Origin: Streptomycetaceae bacterium
GTDB lineage: Bacteria; Actinomycetota; Actinomycetes; Nanopelagicales; Nanopelagicaceae
DNA length: 57,776 nucleotides
Direction of reading: 5' to 3'
Assembly (NCBI GenBank): GCA_007280125.1
Contig: QYPT01000025.1
Coordinates: 1 to 57,776, forward strand
Under the pieces are notes generated by a model. The model saw nothing but the letters and a program-made list of their open reading frames with translations, was not told where the DNA came from and did no database searches. Positions 40,113 through 49,204 of this stretch are shown here, piece by piece; positions within the stretch are counted from its first letter, which is position 1; each line of letters starts with the position of its first letter. Both the position numbers and the translations under genes were made by a program.

Positions 40113-41114
40113 TCACATTCCGCTGATTCGCACAGCGGCAAGAGATACGCCGTCCACAATTACCCACGCAATCATTCCCATAAATAGCGGGCGCGGTCCA
40201 ATTGATCGGATTGACTTCCATCGGACTCCGGACCCCAATGCAACCAAACCTGCTCCGATAAGAACTTTGCTAGTCAGAACAAGGTCATCATGAAAATGTG
40301 CGGGAACTGCTAGAACATTTTGGAGTGCTGCAACGGCGATAAATCCCAGGACAAAAAATGGAATAAACGGGATTCTTGCACTGGCATTTTCGCTCTTGCC
40401 CTGGCTCTTAAGGTACTTTCGATGGCGAAATGAGAGAGTCAGCACGATTGGCGCCAACAAACAGACTCGAGATAATTTAATAATAATTGCTGCAGAAACA
40501 GCCGCTGGACTCCAGACCGATGCTGTTGCAACCACTTGTCCGACATCATGTACTGCAGCCCCTGCCCACGCGCCGAATGTGCGATCACTTAGATGCATCA
40601 GGTGGCCAAGAAAAGGTAAAACTACAATCGAAAGGGTCCCACAGAGTGAAATGAGCGCTATTGCGTAAGAGGTTTCTTCTTCAGTGGCTCGAGTTTGTGG
40701 TCGAATTGCAGCTACCGCTGTTGCGCCGCAAATTCCAAAACCAATGCCAATTAGCAACCCAAGGTCACCTGTCATCCCAAAGAGTTTGGACAACAGCAAG
40801 ATTCCAATTATGGTGAAAATGACCACGACAAGTACAGTGAGTAATCCTTTGAGGCCGATGGCTCGCAATGACGCAATGCTTACCTGCGCCCCCAAAAGGG
40901 CAATACCAATTCGAAGTAATCTCTTAGAAGCAAAATTATTCGCAGGTGCCGCCCAATCTGGCCATACCGTAAAGTTTGCAACAATAAATCCAAACGCGAC
41001 ACACAACGCCAAAGGGCTTATCGCGGGTTGGAACGAATTAATCAGGAACGCAATTCCAGTTATCGCTCCGATTAGCGCTAGGCCAGGAAATTTATTAAGA
41101 ACACTCTTACCCAT
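40113..41114 (-). CDS. YeiH/UPF0324 family putative sulfate exporter
   Basis: GIGFGICGATAVAAIRP; AGAAVHDVGQVVA; GVRWKSIRSIGPRPL. Confidence 0.85.
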   Translation of the reverse strand: MGKSVLNKFPGLALIGAITGIAFLINSFQPAISPLALCVAFGFIVANFTVWPDWAAPANNFASKRLLRIGIALLGAQVSIASLRAIGLKGLLTVLVVVIFTIIGILLLSKLFGMTGDLGLLIGIGFGICGATAVAAIRPQTRATEEETSYAIALISLCGTLSIVVLPFLGHLMHLSDRTFGAWAGAAVHDVGQVVATASVWSPAAVSAAIIIKLSRVCLLAPIVLTLSFRHRKYLKSQGKSENASARIPFIPFFVLGFIAVAALQNVLAVPAHFHDDLVLTSKVLIGAGLVALGSGVRWKSIRSIGPRPLFMGMIAWVIVDGVSLAAVRISGM

Positions 41115-41127
41115 GAGCAATAACTCC

Positions 41128-41682
41128 TCAATCGAGCAGTTTTCTACGTCGATCGAATTCCGCCCAAATACCAATAAAAATAAGAGCTCCGAGAACTAGA
41201 TAGATTTGCTCGCGATGGCGCACTAGAAAGTTATCTTTTTTATCAGGAGTGACAGCCGGGCTAACTACTTCAGGTGAGGTTCCCGTTGAGGCCCCTGCAG
41301 AAACACTAAATTGATACGTGCCTTCGGCCGGATGTCCATCACTGGACACGACTCTCCAAGCAACATTTACAACCCCTTCGCTTGAAAGATCCTTGATGCC
41401 AACTGTTAGGGTCGCGCCAGAGGTTGTAGCGACTCCATCATCAATGCGTACCCCAGCTTCGTCGGTAATTAGAATTACATTCGTCGCGGCACTCCCAATG
41501 ACAATTAAATCCTCATCAAATTCGATTGCGACCGTATCTGGCATAACGGATACCACAGCCCCAGAGGAAGGATTAGAAGTTAAAACACTGCTATGTGCCT
41601 GACTAGATGGGACGGCTACGACTAATAAAAGAAAGACCGATATCCCGAGAACCGCAAATCTCAAATGCTTATTCGTATTCAT
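41128..41682 (-). CDS. CopC-domain protein with C-terminal TM
   Basis: SQAHSSVLTSNPSSGAVV; WRVVSSDGHPAEGTYQF; C-terminal TM helix. Confidence 0.85.
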   Translation of the reverse strand: MNTNKHLRFAVLGISVFLLLVVAVPSSQAHSSVLTSNPSSGAVVSVMPDTVAIEFDEDLIVIGSAATNVILITDEAGVRIDDGVATTSGATLTVGIKDLSSEGVVNVAWRVVSSDGHPAEGTYQFSVSAGASTGTSPEVVSPAVTPDKKDNFLVRHREQIYLVLGALIFIGIWAEFDRRRKLLD

Positions 41683-41726
41683 GGGTTGCACTCTAACTCT
41701 CTTGACCTCAGGGGTACAGTAATCAT

Positions 41727-42434
41727 ATGACCAACGCTGTCGATATCAAATCAATGAATGTCGTAAGAGATGGCAAAGTACTGATTCCTAGCTTGGATTT
41801 CTCTGTTCCAAGTGGAAAAATAACGGGACTCCTTGGTCCTAGTGGAGGCGGGAAAACAACAATCTTCCGTTGCATTGTCGGAGTGCAACAAATCACTAAA
41901 GGGTCGGTATCAGTGCTAGGTATGGAAGCCGGTTCCATTGGTCTCCGGAGCAAGATTGGATACCTCACGCAGAGTGCGAGTATCTATTCAGATCTTACAT
42001 GCGAAGAGAACTTGAGATACTTTTCAAGAATTCTTGGGAGTTTAGAGATTTCTGTAGATGAAATGCTGCAACTTGTTGATTTAGAAAGTAATCGCAAGCA
42101 ATTGGCGTCCACTTTATCGGGAGGCGAGAGGGCAAGGCTTGCACTTGCCACTGCATTATTGGGCTCGCCTGAATTACTTATTCTTGATGAACCGACAGTT
42201 GGGTTAGATCCAGTCTTACGTATCGAATTATGGAAGCTCTTTCATCAGCTTGCTAATCAGGGCAAGACTCTCATTGTTAGTAGCCACGTTATGGATGAAG
42301 CTGAACGTTGCGATGAACTCATGCTTTTACGAGAAGGCAAAGTGCTCGCAACTGGCACACCTAAAGAGCTTAAGGCAAAAACACAATGCACCGAGATGGA
42401 AGATGTCTTTATTTCCCTGGTGAGTGCACAGTGA
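41727..42434 (+). CDS. ABC transporter ATP-binding protein
   Basis: GPSGGGKTTIFRCI; LSGGERARLALATAL; LLILDEPTVGLDP. Confidence 0.95.
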   Translation: MTNAVDIKSMNVVRDGKVLIPSLDFSVPSGKITGLLGPSGGGKTTIFRCIVGVQQITKGSVSVLGMEAGSIGLRSKIGYLTQSASIYSDLTCEENLRYFSRILGSLEISVDEMLQLVDLESNRKQLASTLSGGERARLALATALLGSPELLILDEPTVGLDPVLRIELWKLFHQLANQGKTLIVSSHVMDEAERCDELMLLREGKVLATGTPKELKAKTQCTEMEDVFISLVSAQ

Positions 42435-43159
42435 ACGCGCGTAGAATTTTCTCGACGACCCAGAGAATTCTCTCTCAGTTGCGCCATGATCCACGCACTG
42501 TGGCACTCATGATTGTCGCACCTTGCTTGTTGATGACAATCCTTAAGTATGTTTACCAAGCTCAACCTCAGACCTTTCAACATGCAGCAGCGGCTTTGTT
42601 GGGTATTTTCCCGATGTTGGTAATGTTTCTAATAACTTCGGTGGCAACACTTCGAGAGCGATCATCTGGAACATTAGAGCGCTTGCTGATTCTCCCAATT
42701 ACTAAATTAGAGTTTATTTTGGGCTACGCATTGGCTTTCGGCATCGCAGCCTTTGTTCAATCCATAGTTGTCTCTTCTGTGGCAATCGGTCCGTTGGGAC
42801 TAAAGGTTGCAGGCTCCCAATTCATGATGATTACCGTTGCAGTTCTAGACGCGTTACTAGGGTTGGCAATTGGATTGTTTATTAGTTCTTTTGCAAAGAC
42901 AGAATTCCAAGCGGTTCAATTCCTACCCGTTGTTCTTTTTCCCCAACTGCTTTTAAGTGGCCTACTTGCACCCGTTGAATCCATGCCCGGGCTCTTTCGT
43001 TTTATTTCTCACTTCTTGCCCCTCACATATTCAGTAGATGCAATGAAAAAGGTCATAATGGGGCAAGGCTCCTTAACCCATGACTTTGAATTGATTGCTC
43101 TATTTCTTCTTCTATTCCTGGCAGCTGGCGCGGCTACCCTGAAGAGAAAGAGCAAATAA
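42431..43159 (+). CDS. ABC-2 type permease
   Basis: Multiple TM, RERSSGTLERLLILPITKLEFILGY; start GTG 42431 overlapping the ATPase stop. Confidence 0.9.
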   Translation: MNARRIFSTTQRILSQLRHDPRTVALMIVAPCLLMTILKYVYQAQPQTFQHAAAALLGIFPMLVMFLITSVATLRERSSGTLERLLILPITKLEFILGYALAFGIAAFVQSIVVSSVAIGPLGLKVAGSQFMMITVAVLDALLGLAIGLFISSFAKTEFQAVQFLPVVLFPQLLLSGLLAPVESMPGLFRFISHFLPLTYSVDAMKKVIMGQGSLTHDFELIALFLLLFLAAGAATLKRKSK

Positions 43160-43166
43160 CAGGACC

Positions 43167-43442
43167 ATGCGAAAGATTCTTATCCTGCACTCTTCTGACA
43201 ATGTTGCTGTCTGTCTTTCGGAAATTGGCAATGGTGAAGTCATCGAACAAGATGGTAAGAAGTTTTCCGCATTAGAAAGCATTCCTCGCGGACATAAAAT
43301 AGCAATTGCAAATATCGAACTAAATGAAGGAATCATCAAGTACGGCGAGCGTATGGGGCATGCGATATCTCGCATAACTGCTGGCTCACATGTTCACGTC
43401 CACAATGTTCTTGGTGATCGCCTTTCAAGTGGTGAAGTATGA
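43167..43442 (+). CDS. SAF-domain (UxaA N-terminal-like) subunit
   Basis: DNVAVCLSEI...IPRGHKIAIANI...IIKYGERMGHAI...GSHVHVHNV. Confidence 0.85.
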   Translation: MRKILILHSSDNVAVCLSEIGNGEVIEQDGKKFSALESIPRGHKIAIANIELNEGIIKYGERMGHAISRITAGSHVHVHNVLGDRLSSGEV

Positions 43443-44248
43443 AGATTGAAGGTTTTGATCATGGGAGTCGGGGACTAGGTGTTAGGAATTACCAACTAAT
43501 TCTTCCCTCGGTGGTCTGCTCTACTCATATTTCTAGGCGTATTGCTAACGCTGTTAACGCGGTGACTTTCTCCCATCAACATGGTTGTGGGATTATTGGT
43601 GCCGATGTTGCTGGTATCGGTGACTTTTTTGCATCGTTAGCCGACCACCCCAATGTTTCTTCTGTCCTCATAATCTCTCTTGGTTGCGAAACCATCCAAG
43701 GTCAAGAACTAGCAGAGAAACTTGTCGCGAAGAATGTGTCTACTAAGTATCAAATTATTCAAGATTCAGGCGGCGTAGAAGCCACCGTCACAGCCGGTAC
43801 TGCTTCGGCGCGGAGCTTGCAAGATTCATATCCCGCTAAGAGGATTCAGCTGAAGGATTTTCGCGTTGGAATTGATGCCCCAAGTAATTCAGCAATCATT
43901 AGGGACTTAATAGGGGCCTTGAGAGCCCTAAATATCCAGACAGATTTAGTCAGTGGGAAGAGTCCCGCAGATAGTTTTTCCCATCTTATGGAGAAGAAAG
44001 TGCATCTCATTCTCTCTTTCCCGACGGGAGATCAGCCTGCCTCAGGTTTTCCTCTTATTCCTGTAATCAATATTGCGAGTGAAAGCGCATTGCATCAAGC
44101 AATATCAGCGGATTTCGACCTACCAGCGGAGACCACTGTCGTGAATATTGTGAAGCTAATCTTCGAAGTTGCGAATGGACAAGAAACGATTGCAGAAACT
44201 AATAAGTCTGGAGAAATTCTTGCTCCACGTTTGGTTCGAAGCACATGA
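43439..44248 (+). CDS. UxaA/GarD-family paralogue A (short; N-half motifs retained)
   Basis: GVRNYQLILPSVVC, FSHQHGCG, SLGCETIQ; lacks ECGGSD...SGITANP block. Confidence 0.75.
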   Translation: MKIEGFDHGSRGLGVRNYQLILPSVVCSTHISRRIANAVNAVTFSHQHGCGIIGADVAGIGDFFASLADHPNVSSVLIISLGCETIQGQELAEKLVAKNVSTKYQIIQDSGGVEATVTAGTASARSLQDSYPAKRIQLKDFRVGIDAPSNSAIIRDLIGALRALNIQTDLVSGKSPADSFSHLMEKKVHLILSFPTGDQPASGFPLIPVINIASESALHQAISADFDLPAETTVVNIVKLIFEVANGQETIAETNKSGEILAPRLVRST

Positions 44249-45399
44249 ATAATTCGCCGCTAAAGGCCTACCTACGACCAAATGGATCATGGGGTTTACG
44301 AAACCATATTCTCGTTTTGCCTTTGCACTCGGCGCTTTCATCCTCTGCTCGCGCTATCGAAGAAGCATCCCAAGGCGCAGTAGCTATAACTCACGATTGG
44401 TCAGGAGAAATTGACGCAGACCTCGAGCGAATTGTTTCTACTCTTGCTGGATTTGCTTCTAATCCTAACAATTTCGCAACTATTTTCGTGACTCTGGATT
44501 CGCCTAATGAACGGAGAATCATTGAGCGGGCTAAATTACTTGGCCTGTCGAACTTTGTACATCTCTCTCTCGCTGACGTTGGTTCGATGCACAAGCTCGT
44601 CGATGTCGGAACCCGTGAAGCAGACCAATTAATTGCACGCGCATTGTTACAAGATCGGATTCCGGCTCCTTGGTCAGCAATTGTTCTAGGACTTGAATGT
44701 GGAGGTTCCGATGCATTATCTGGAATCACAGCTAATCCAGCACTTGGTGTTGCTAGTGACATGCTTGTCGATTTGGGTGCAACATCGATTTTGGCAGAGA
44801 CCACGGAAATTCTCGGCGCCGAACATCTTCTAGCGGCGCGAGCAATCACTCCAGAAGTTGGCGTTGAAATTGTGAACACCGTCTTGCGTTATGAGAGCTC
44901 TATTAATTACGAAGGAATTGATTTGCGAGGTGCTCAACCTTCACGCGGAAACATTGAGGGTGGATTGTCAACGCTTGAAGAAAAATCCCTTGGTGCGGCT
45001 AAGAAAGCTGGTAACGCTTTATTTACTGGAGTACTTGAATATGCAGAGGTTCCTGCTGTACCTGGTTTGTTCTTTATGGATACACCCGGTCATGACATCG
45101 AACAATTAACTGGTTTTGCTGCAGGTCATGTAAATATCGTAGTTTTCACATCAGGACGTGGAACACCAACAGGGTCAGCAACTATGCCTGTAATCAAAGT
45201 AGCTACGAATACGCCGATGGCTACATCACTCAAGGATTTGATTGACCTTAATGCAGGAACAATTGCCGATGGAGTCGAAAGCCTTTCAGAGGTAGGAAAT
45301 CGCATCTTTAATGAAATTGTTGCGGTGGCTAATGGAAAAGAAACTAAAGCCGAACGAGGCGGACATCACGAATTTTCTCTCTCGAGGCTGTATAACTAA
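44245..45399 (+). CDS. UxaA/GarD-family paralogue B (C-half motifs retained)
   Basis: LECGGSDALSGITANP, LEEKSLGAAKKAG, SGRGTPTGSATMPVIKVATN; N-half motifs degenerate (THDWSGE, TLDSPNER). Confidence 0.8.
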   Translation: MNNSPLKAYLRPNGSWGLRNHILVLPLHSALSSSARAIEEASQGAVAITHDWSGEIDADLERIVSTLAGFASNPNNFATIFVTLDSPNERRIIERAKLLGLSNFVHLSLADVGSMHKLVDVGTREADQLIARALLQDRIPAPWSAIVLGLECGGSDALSGITANPALGVASDMLVDLGATSILAETTEILGAEHLLAARAITPEVGVEIVNTVLRYESSINYEGIDLRGAQPSRGNIEGGLSTLEEKSLGAAKKAGNALFTGVLEYAEVPAVPGLFFMDTPGHDIEQLTGFAAGHVNIVVFTSGRGTPTGSATMPVIKVATNTPMATSLKDLIDLNAGTIADGVESLSEVGNRIFNEIVAVANGKETKAERGGHHEFSLSRLYN

Positions 45400-45421
45400 C
45401 CAACTAGGTAAGGAGTACGCC

Positions 45422-46831
45422 ATCACTAAAGAAGGCCCCAACCTAACCACCCGACGTGTTGTTTTTCTGGTTATAGCGGCTGCAGCCCCAATGGCAGCAA
45501 TGGTGGGAAATGTTCCTTTGGCACTTCTCTACGGAAACGGCGGCGGTCTACCTGCTGCATTCCTTCTCGCAACCTTGGTTCTCATTTGCTTCTCCGTTGG
45601 CTACGCAGCCATGAGTCGAAAAGTAATTAACACCGGTGCTTTTTATACATACATTGCGCGCAGTCTCACTAAGCCAGTTGGAGTCGGATCGGCATACGTT
45701 GCTCTCGCTGCCTATACAGCTCAAGCTTGTGGATTAGCTGGTGCGTTCGGATATTTCATGCAGCAACTAGTGCTCGCCGCTGTTGCGATAGATATCCCTT
45801 GGTATGTATTCACGGCTATTGGAATTCTCTTAGTTGCAATTCTCGGTTACAGGTCAGTCGAGATGTCAGCAAAGGTTGTTGGGTTCTTCATGATTGCAGA
45901 GTTTGCAATTCTCTTCGTTTTCGAAGGGTTAGTGCTTAACAAGAAACATTTTGAATCATTCCCTTTGGCTTCATTTTCCCACAGTCAAATCTCTTCGGGC
46001 CCTATCGGTATAGCAATGCTCTTTGCTTTCACTAGCTTTATCGGCTTTGAATCAGCCGCCCTTTACGGTGAGGAAACAAAAGATCCAGAAAAAAGCATTC
46101 CACGCGCAACTTACCTTGCGGTTTCTTCAGTTGGAATTTTCTACATTCTCTCTACGTGGATCATTATTGGTTCAGTAGGTATTGATAATGTCCGTACTTT
46201 ATCTAAAAAAGATGGCGGTCTTTTTGTATTAAATCTTGTCCAGCAATATGGTGGAGAAATACTCTTCGATGTCACCGCAGTCCTTCTGTGTACGAGTGTT
46301 TTGGCAGGATATTCAGCCATTCATAATGCAGCAAGCCGATATCTATTCGCACTTGGCCGCGAATCCATTATGCCAAAAAGATTTGGTCAACATCACAAGC
46401 ATTATTTCAGTCCACATATTGCTAGTGTTGCAATCACTGTCGTTGCAGTAGTAACTGCAGTTGGTTTTGCAATCAGCGGCGTCGATCCCTATACCGTTTA
46501 TGCGGCAAGCCTGATTGCAGTAGGTACTTTGGGGATAGTTGCCCTTCAGGCGATGGCTTCCCTTTCAGTAGTTGCATTCTTTTGGAGGCGTCCTGATAGA
46601 CAGTTATGGCAAGGAGTTATTGCCCCAATCATCGGATTTGTTGGTCTTGTTACCGCATTCTTCTTAGCTGCAATGCACTACAACACTTTGACCGGGACCG
46701 ATAGTAAGACTGTTAACTTGGTCCCATTTTTACTCTTAATCATTGCGATAGGTGGAATTCTCTACGGCCACCGATTGCGAACTACAAAACCTGATGTATA
46801 TGCCGAACTTGCATCATCTAAATTGCGATAA
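45422..46831 (+). CDS. APC-family amino acid permease (possible AUC start)
   Basis: TTRRVVFLVIAAAAPMAAMVGNVP; FTSFIGFESAALYGEETKDPEKSIPRATY; TAAGGAG 6 nt upstream of an in-frame ATC; track start 45311. Confidence 0.85.
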   Translation: MTKEGPNLTTRRVVFLVIAAAAPMAAMVGNVPLALLYGNGGGLPAAFLLATLVLICFSVGYAAMSRKVINTGAFYTYIARSLTKPVGVGSAYVALAAYTAQACGLAGAFGYFMQQLVLAAVAIDIPWYVFTAIGILLVAILGYRSVEMSAKVVGFFMIAEFAILFVFEGLVLNKKHFESFPLASFSHSQISSGPIGIAMLFAFTSFIGFESAALYGEETKDPEKSIPRATYLAVSSVGIFYILSTWIIIGSVGIDNVRTLSKKDGGLFVLNLVQQYGGEILFDVTAVLLCTSVLAGYSAIHNAASRYLFALGRESIMPKRFGQHHKHYFSPHIASVAITVVAVVTAVGFAISGVDPYTVYAASLIAVGTLGIVALQAMASLSVVAFFWRRPDRQLWQGVIAPIIGFVGLVTAFFLAAMHYNTLTGTDSKTVNLVPFLLLIIAIGGILYGHRLRTTKPDVYAELASSKLR

Positions 46832-46845
46832 GAGTCTTAAAGCTC

Positions 46846-47715
46846 TTATTCGATATATTCCCATCCATCGCCTACTTTTCGAGCGATACCACGTTTCTCC
46901 AATTCCTTAAGGTATTTCTTATGACCCTTCTCTCCGCTGCCTCTAAATAATGGCATCAGTCGAGGCAGTTGATTCGGTATGAGTAGGGCAATTTTTACAA
47001 GCCATGACTCGCTATTTCTTGGATAGATTTCAAAGCGAGGCTTGTTAAGCATTTTGTAAAACGATTTAACTACATCTTGGGTGCTCTGTGGTGGATCCAT
47101 AAATTGTAAGGAATTGCCGCCTTCAATGGCTTCTTTGTGCAACATAGGGGTATCCGTTGCAGATGGAAGAACCGATCCTGCTTTAATCCCTTTACTTGCT
47201 AGATCTAAACTCATTGAAAGCATCGCTCCACGCAGACCAAATTTCGACGCTGTATACATTGGTGTTTCACCGAGTGGAAATATTCCTCCGAGTGAGCCAG
47301 TCGTAATAATTCGGGGATCGATTGCTTTCTTCAGAAGAGGTATTGCACTCCTAATGAAAACTAATGGTGCCACTAAATTAATATCAAGCTCGCGCTCGAT
47401 GCTTTCAATCGAGCGTACATCGAATCTCTCAGTCGAAGTAATCGCGGCATTCGGGATAAGAACATCAATATGTCCATATTTCTTTTCAATGACCGTAATT
47501 GCCTTCTTGATTTCATTTCTATCAGTGAGATCACAGGCAATGTACATATGACCTTCGCCCGAAAGACCAGCGATTACTTCTGCAAGTTTCTTGTCATTGC
47601 GAGAAATCAAAACTAAGTGGGCACCTTTGCCAGCAAATTCTCGAGCGAGATGAGAGCCAACTCCTCCGGCGCCACCAGTGATAACAAATACTTTGCCAGC
47701 AAATGAATAAGCCAT
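46846..47715 (-). CDS. short-chain dehydrogenase/reductase
   Basis: VITGGAGGVGSHLA; YTASKFGLRG. Confidence 0.9.
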   Translation of the reverse strand: MAYSFAGKVFVITGGAGGVGSHLAREFAGKGAHLVLISRNDKKLAEVIAGLSGEGHMYIACDLTDRNEIKKAITVIEKKYGHIDVLIPNAAITSTERFDVRSIESIERELDINLVAPLVFIRSAIPLLKKAIDPRIITTGSLGGIFPLGETPMYTASKFGLRGAMLSMSLDLASKGIKAGSVLPSATDTPMLHKEAIEGGNSLQFMDPPQSTQDVVKSFYKMLNKPRFEIYPRNSESWLVKIALLIPNQLPRLMPLFRGSGEKGHKKYLKELEKRGIARKVGDGWEYIE

Positions 47716-47781
47716 GCCATAGCCTCTCGTCAATAGTATGATTTCGCAACGTTGTGATAGAAGTTAGATTAGGGGTTAAAA

Positions 47782-49197
47782 ATGTCGGATGATGCAAACG
47801 GTATGGATTCCATGATGGATGAGTTGTACCCCTACCGAAACTCCTCGCATACTTATTCCTCTATTCCAGATGAAGGCCGATTGCCTGCAGAAGTCATTGC
47901 AGAAGTTCGAGCTTTTGCAGCGCGCGAAGACTCAATTGGTGATACCGGGCGAGTCTCAGGATCGCTGTATAGCGGAGACCACAGTCATTACCATTCCCTT
48001 AGCCAAGTCTTTGAAGAATTTGCACATGTGAATGTTTTACAAAGGGATATGTATCCATCTGCCACGAAATTTGAGGCGGAAATTATTGCGATGGCTATAG
48101 ATATGTTGAACGGTAGTGGACCAGACAGTGATGCATGCGGTGTTGTGACTAGCGGCGGGAGCGAGAGCTTGATAACCGCTCTTTACACTTATCGCGAGCA
48201 GGCTTCACGTGAACGCGGAATCACACAACCAAATGTTGTCATTCCCGTAACAGCTCACGTCGCACTTGATAAAGGTGCACATTGGTTAGGGATTGAGATG
48301 CGTCATGCGCCTTTAGGAGCCGACCACCTTGTTGATGTGTCGAAGATGGCGGAATTAATTGATGGGAACACAATTGCTATTGTGGGTTCTGCCGGCAATT
48401 ACGCTCATGGGTTAATAGACCCGATCCCAGAGCTCGGGCAATTGGCACTCAAACATGGAATAGGTTTGCATGTTGATGGGTGTCTTGGTGGATTTATTTT
48501 GCCTTGGATTGAAGCAAACGGTGTCGCCGTTCCTCAGTGGGATTTTCGAGTTCCTGGTGTAACAAGCATTAGTGCAGATACTCATAAATATGCTTATGCA
48601 TTGAAAGGTACTTCAGCTCTTCTCTATAAGACTAGGACTTTACGTTCATACCAATACTTCACATATCCTGATTGGCCCGGAGGCTTGTACCTATCACCGG
48701 GTTTTGCAGGGTCTCGTAGTGGCGGACTAATTGCATCAACATGGGCATCAATGTTACTTATGGGCAAGAGTGGCTATCGCAACGCTGCGAAAGAAATTTA
48801 TGATGCTGCACAGAAGATTGTTGATGGAATTCGAAACAATATTCCTGAAATTCAGGTTGTTGGTGATCCTCTATTCCTAGTTGCTTTCACTTCAGAAGAA
48901 CTTGACGTCTATCTAATCAATGATGAACTCAAACGACGTGGTTGGAGAATGAACGCACTTCAGATGCCACCTGGGCTTCATTTTTGTGTAACTCGTCCAA
49001 ATACTGGAGAGAATGTCATAGAAGATTATTTGGTGGATCTCAAAGCTTCTGTGGAATATGCCAAGGAACACAAGGGCGAGGTAGCGCAAAGCGGGGCAAT
49101 GTATGGATTTGGTGGCACGCCTAAAGGGAATGCAACTTTGGCATTTGTCATGAGCGGATACCTAGATGCTATGCATGAGTTAGCTCCAGCGGAATAA
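47782..49197 (+). CDS. PLP-dependent decarboxylase/lyase, sphingosine-1-phosphate-lyase-like
   Basis: GRVSGSLYSGD; SADTHKYAYALKGTSALLY PLP-lysine motif. Confidence 0.85.
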   Translation: MSDDANGMDSMMDELYPYRNSSHTYSSIPDEGRLPAEVIAEVRAFAAREDSIGDTGRVSGSLYSGDHSHYHSLSQVFEEFAHVNVLQRDMYPSATKFEAEIIAMAIDMLNGSGPDSDACGVVTSGGSESLITALYTYREQASRERGITQPNVVIPVTAHVALDKGAHWLGIEMRHAPLGADHLVDVSKMAELIDGNTIAIVGSAGNYAHGLIDPIPELGQLALKHGIGLHVDGCLGGFILPWIEANGVAVPQWDFRVPGVTSISADTHKYAYALKGTSALLYKTRTLRSYQYFTYPDWPGGLYLSPGFAGSRSGGLIASTWASMLLMGKSGYRNAAKEIYDAAQKIVDGIRNNIPEIQVVGDPLFLVAFTSEELDVYLINDELKRRGWRMNALQMPPGLHFCVTRPNTGENVIEDYLVDLKASVEYAKEHKGEVAQSGAMYGFGGTPKGNATLAFVMSGYLDAMHELAPAE

Positions 49198-49204
49198 TCT
49201 CCTT

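Noticed and set aside
47081-47551. 156 aa antisense ORF inside the SDR gene
   Set aside because: Shadow ORF; SDR motifs on the minus strand are unambiguous.
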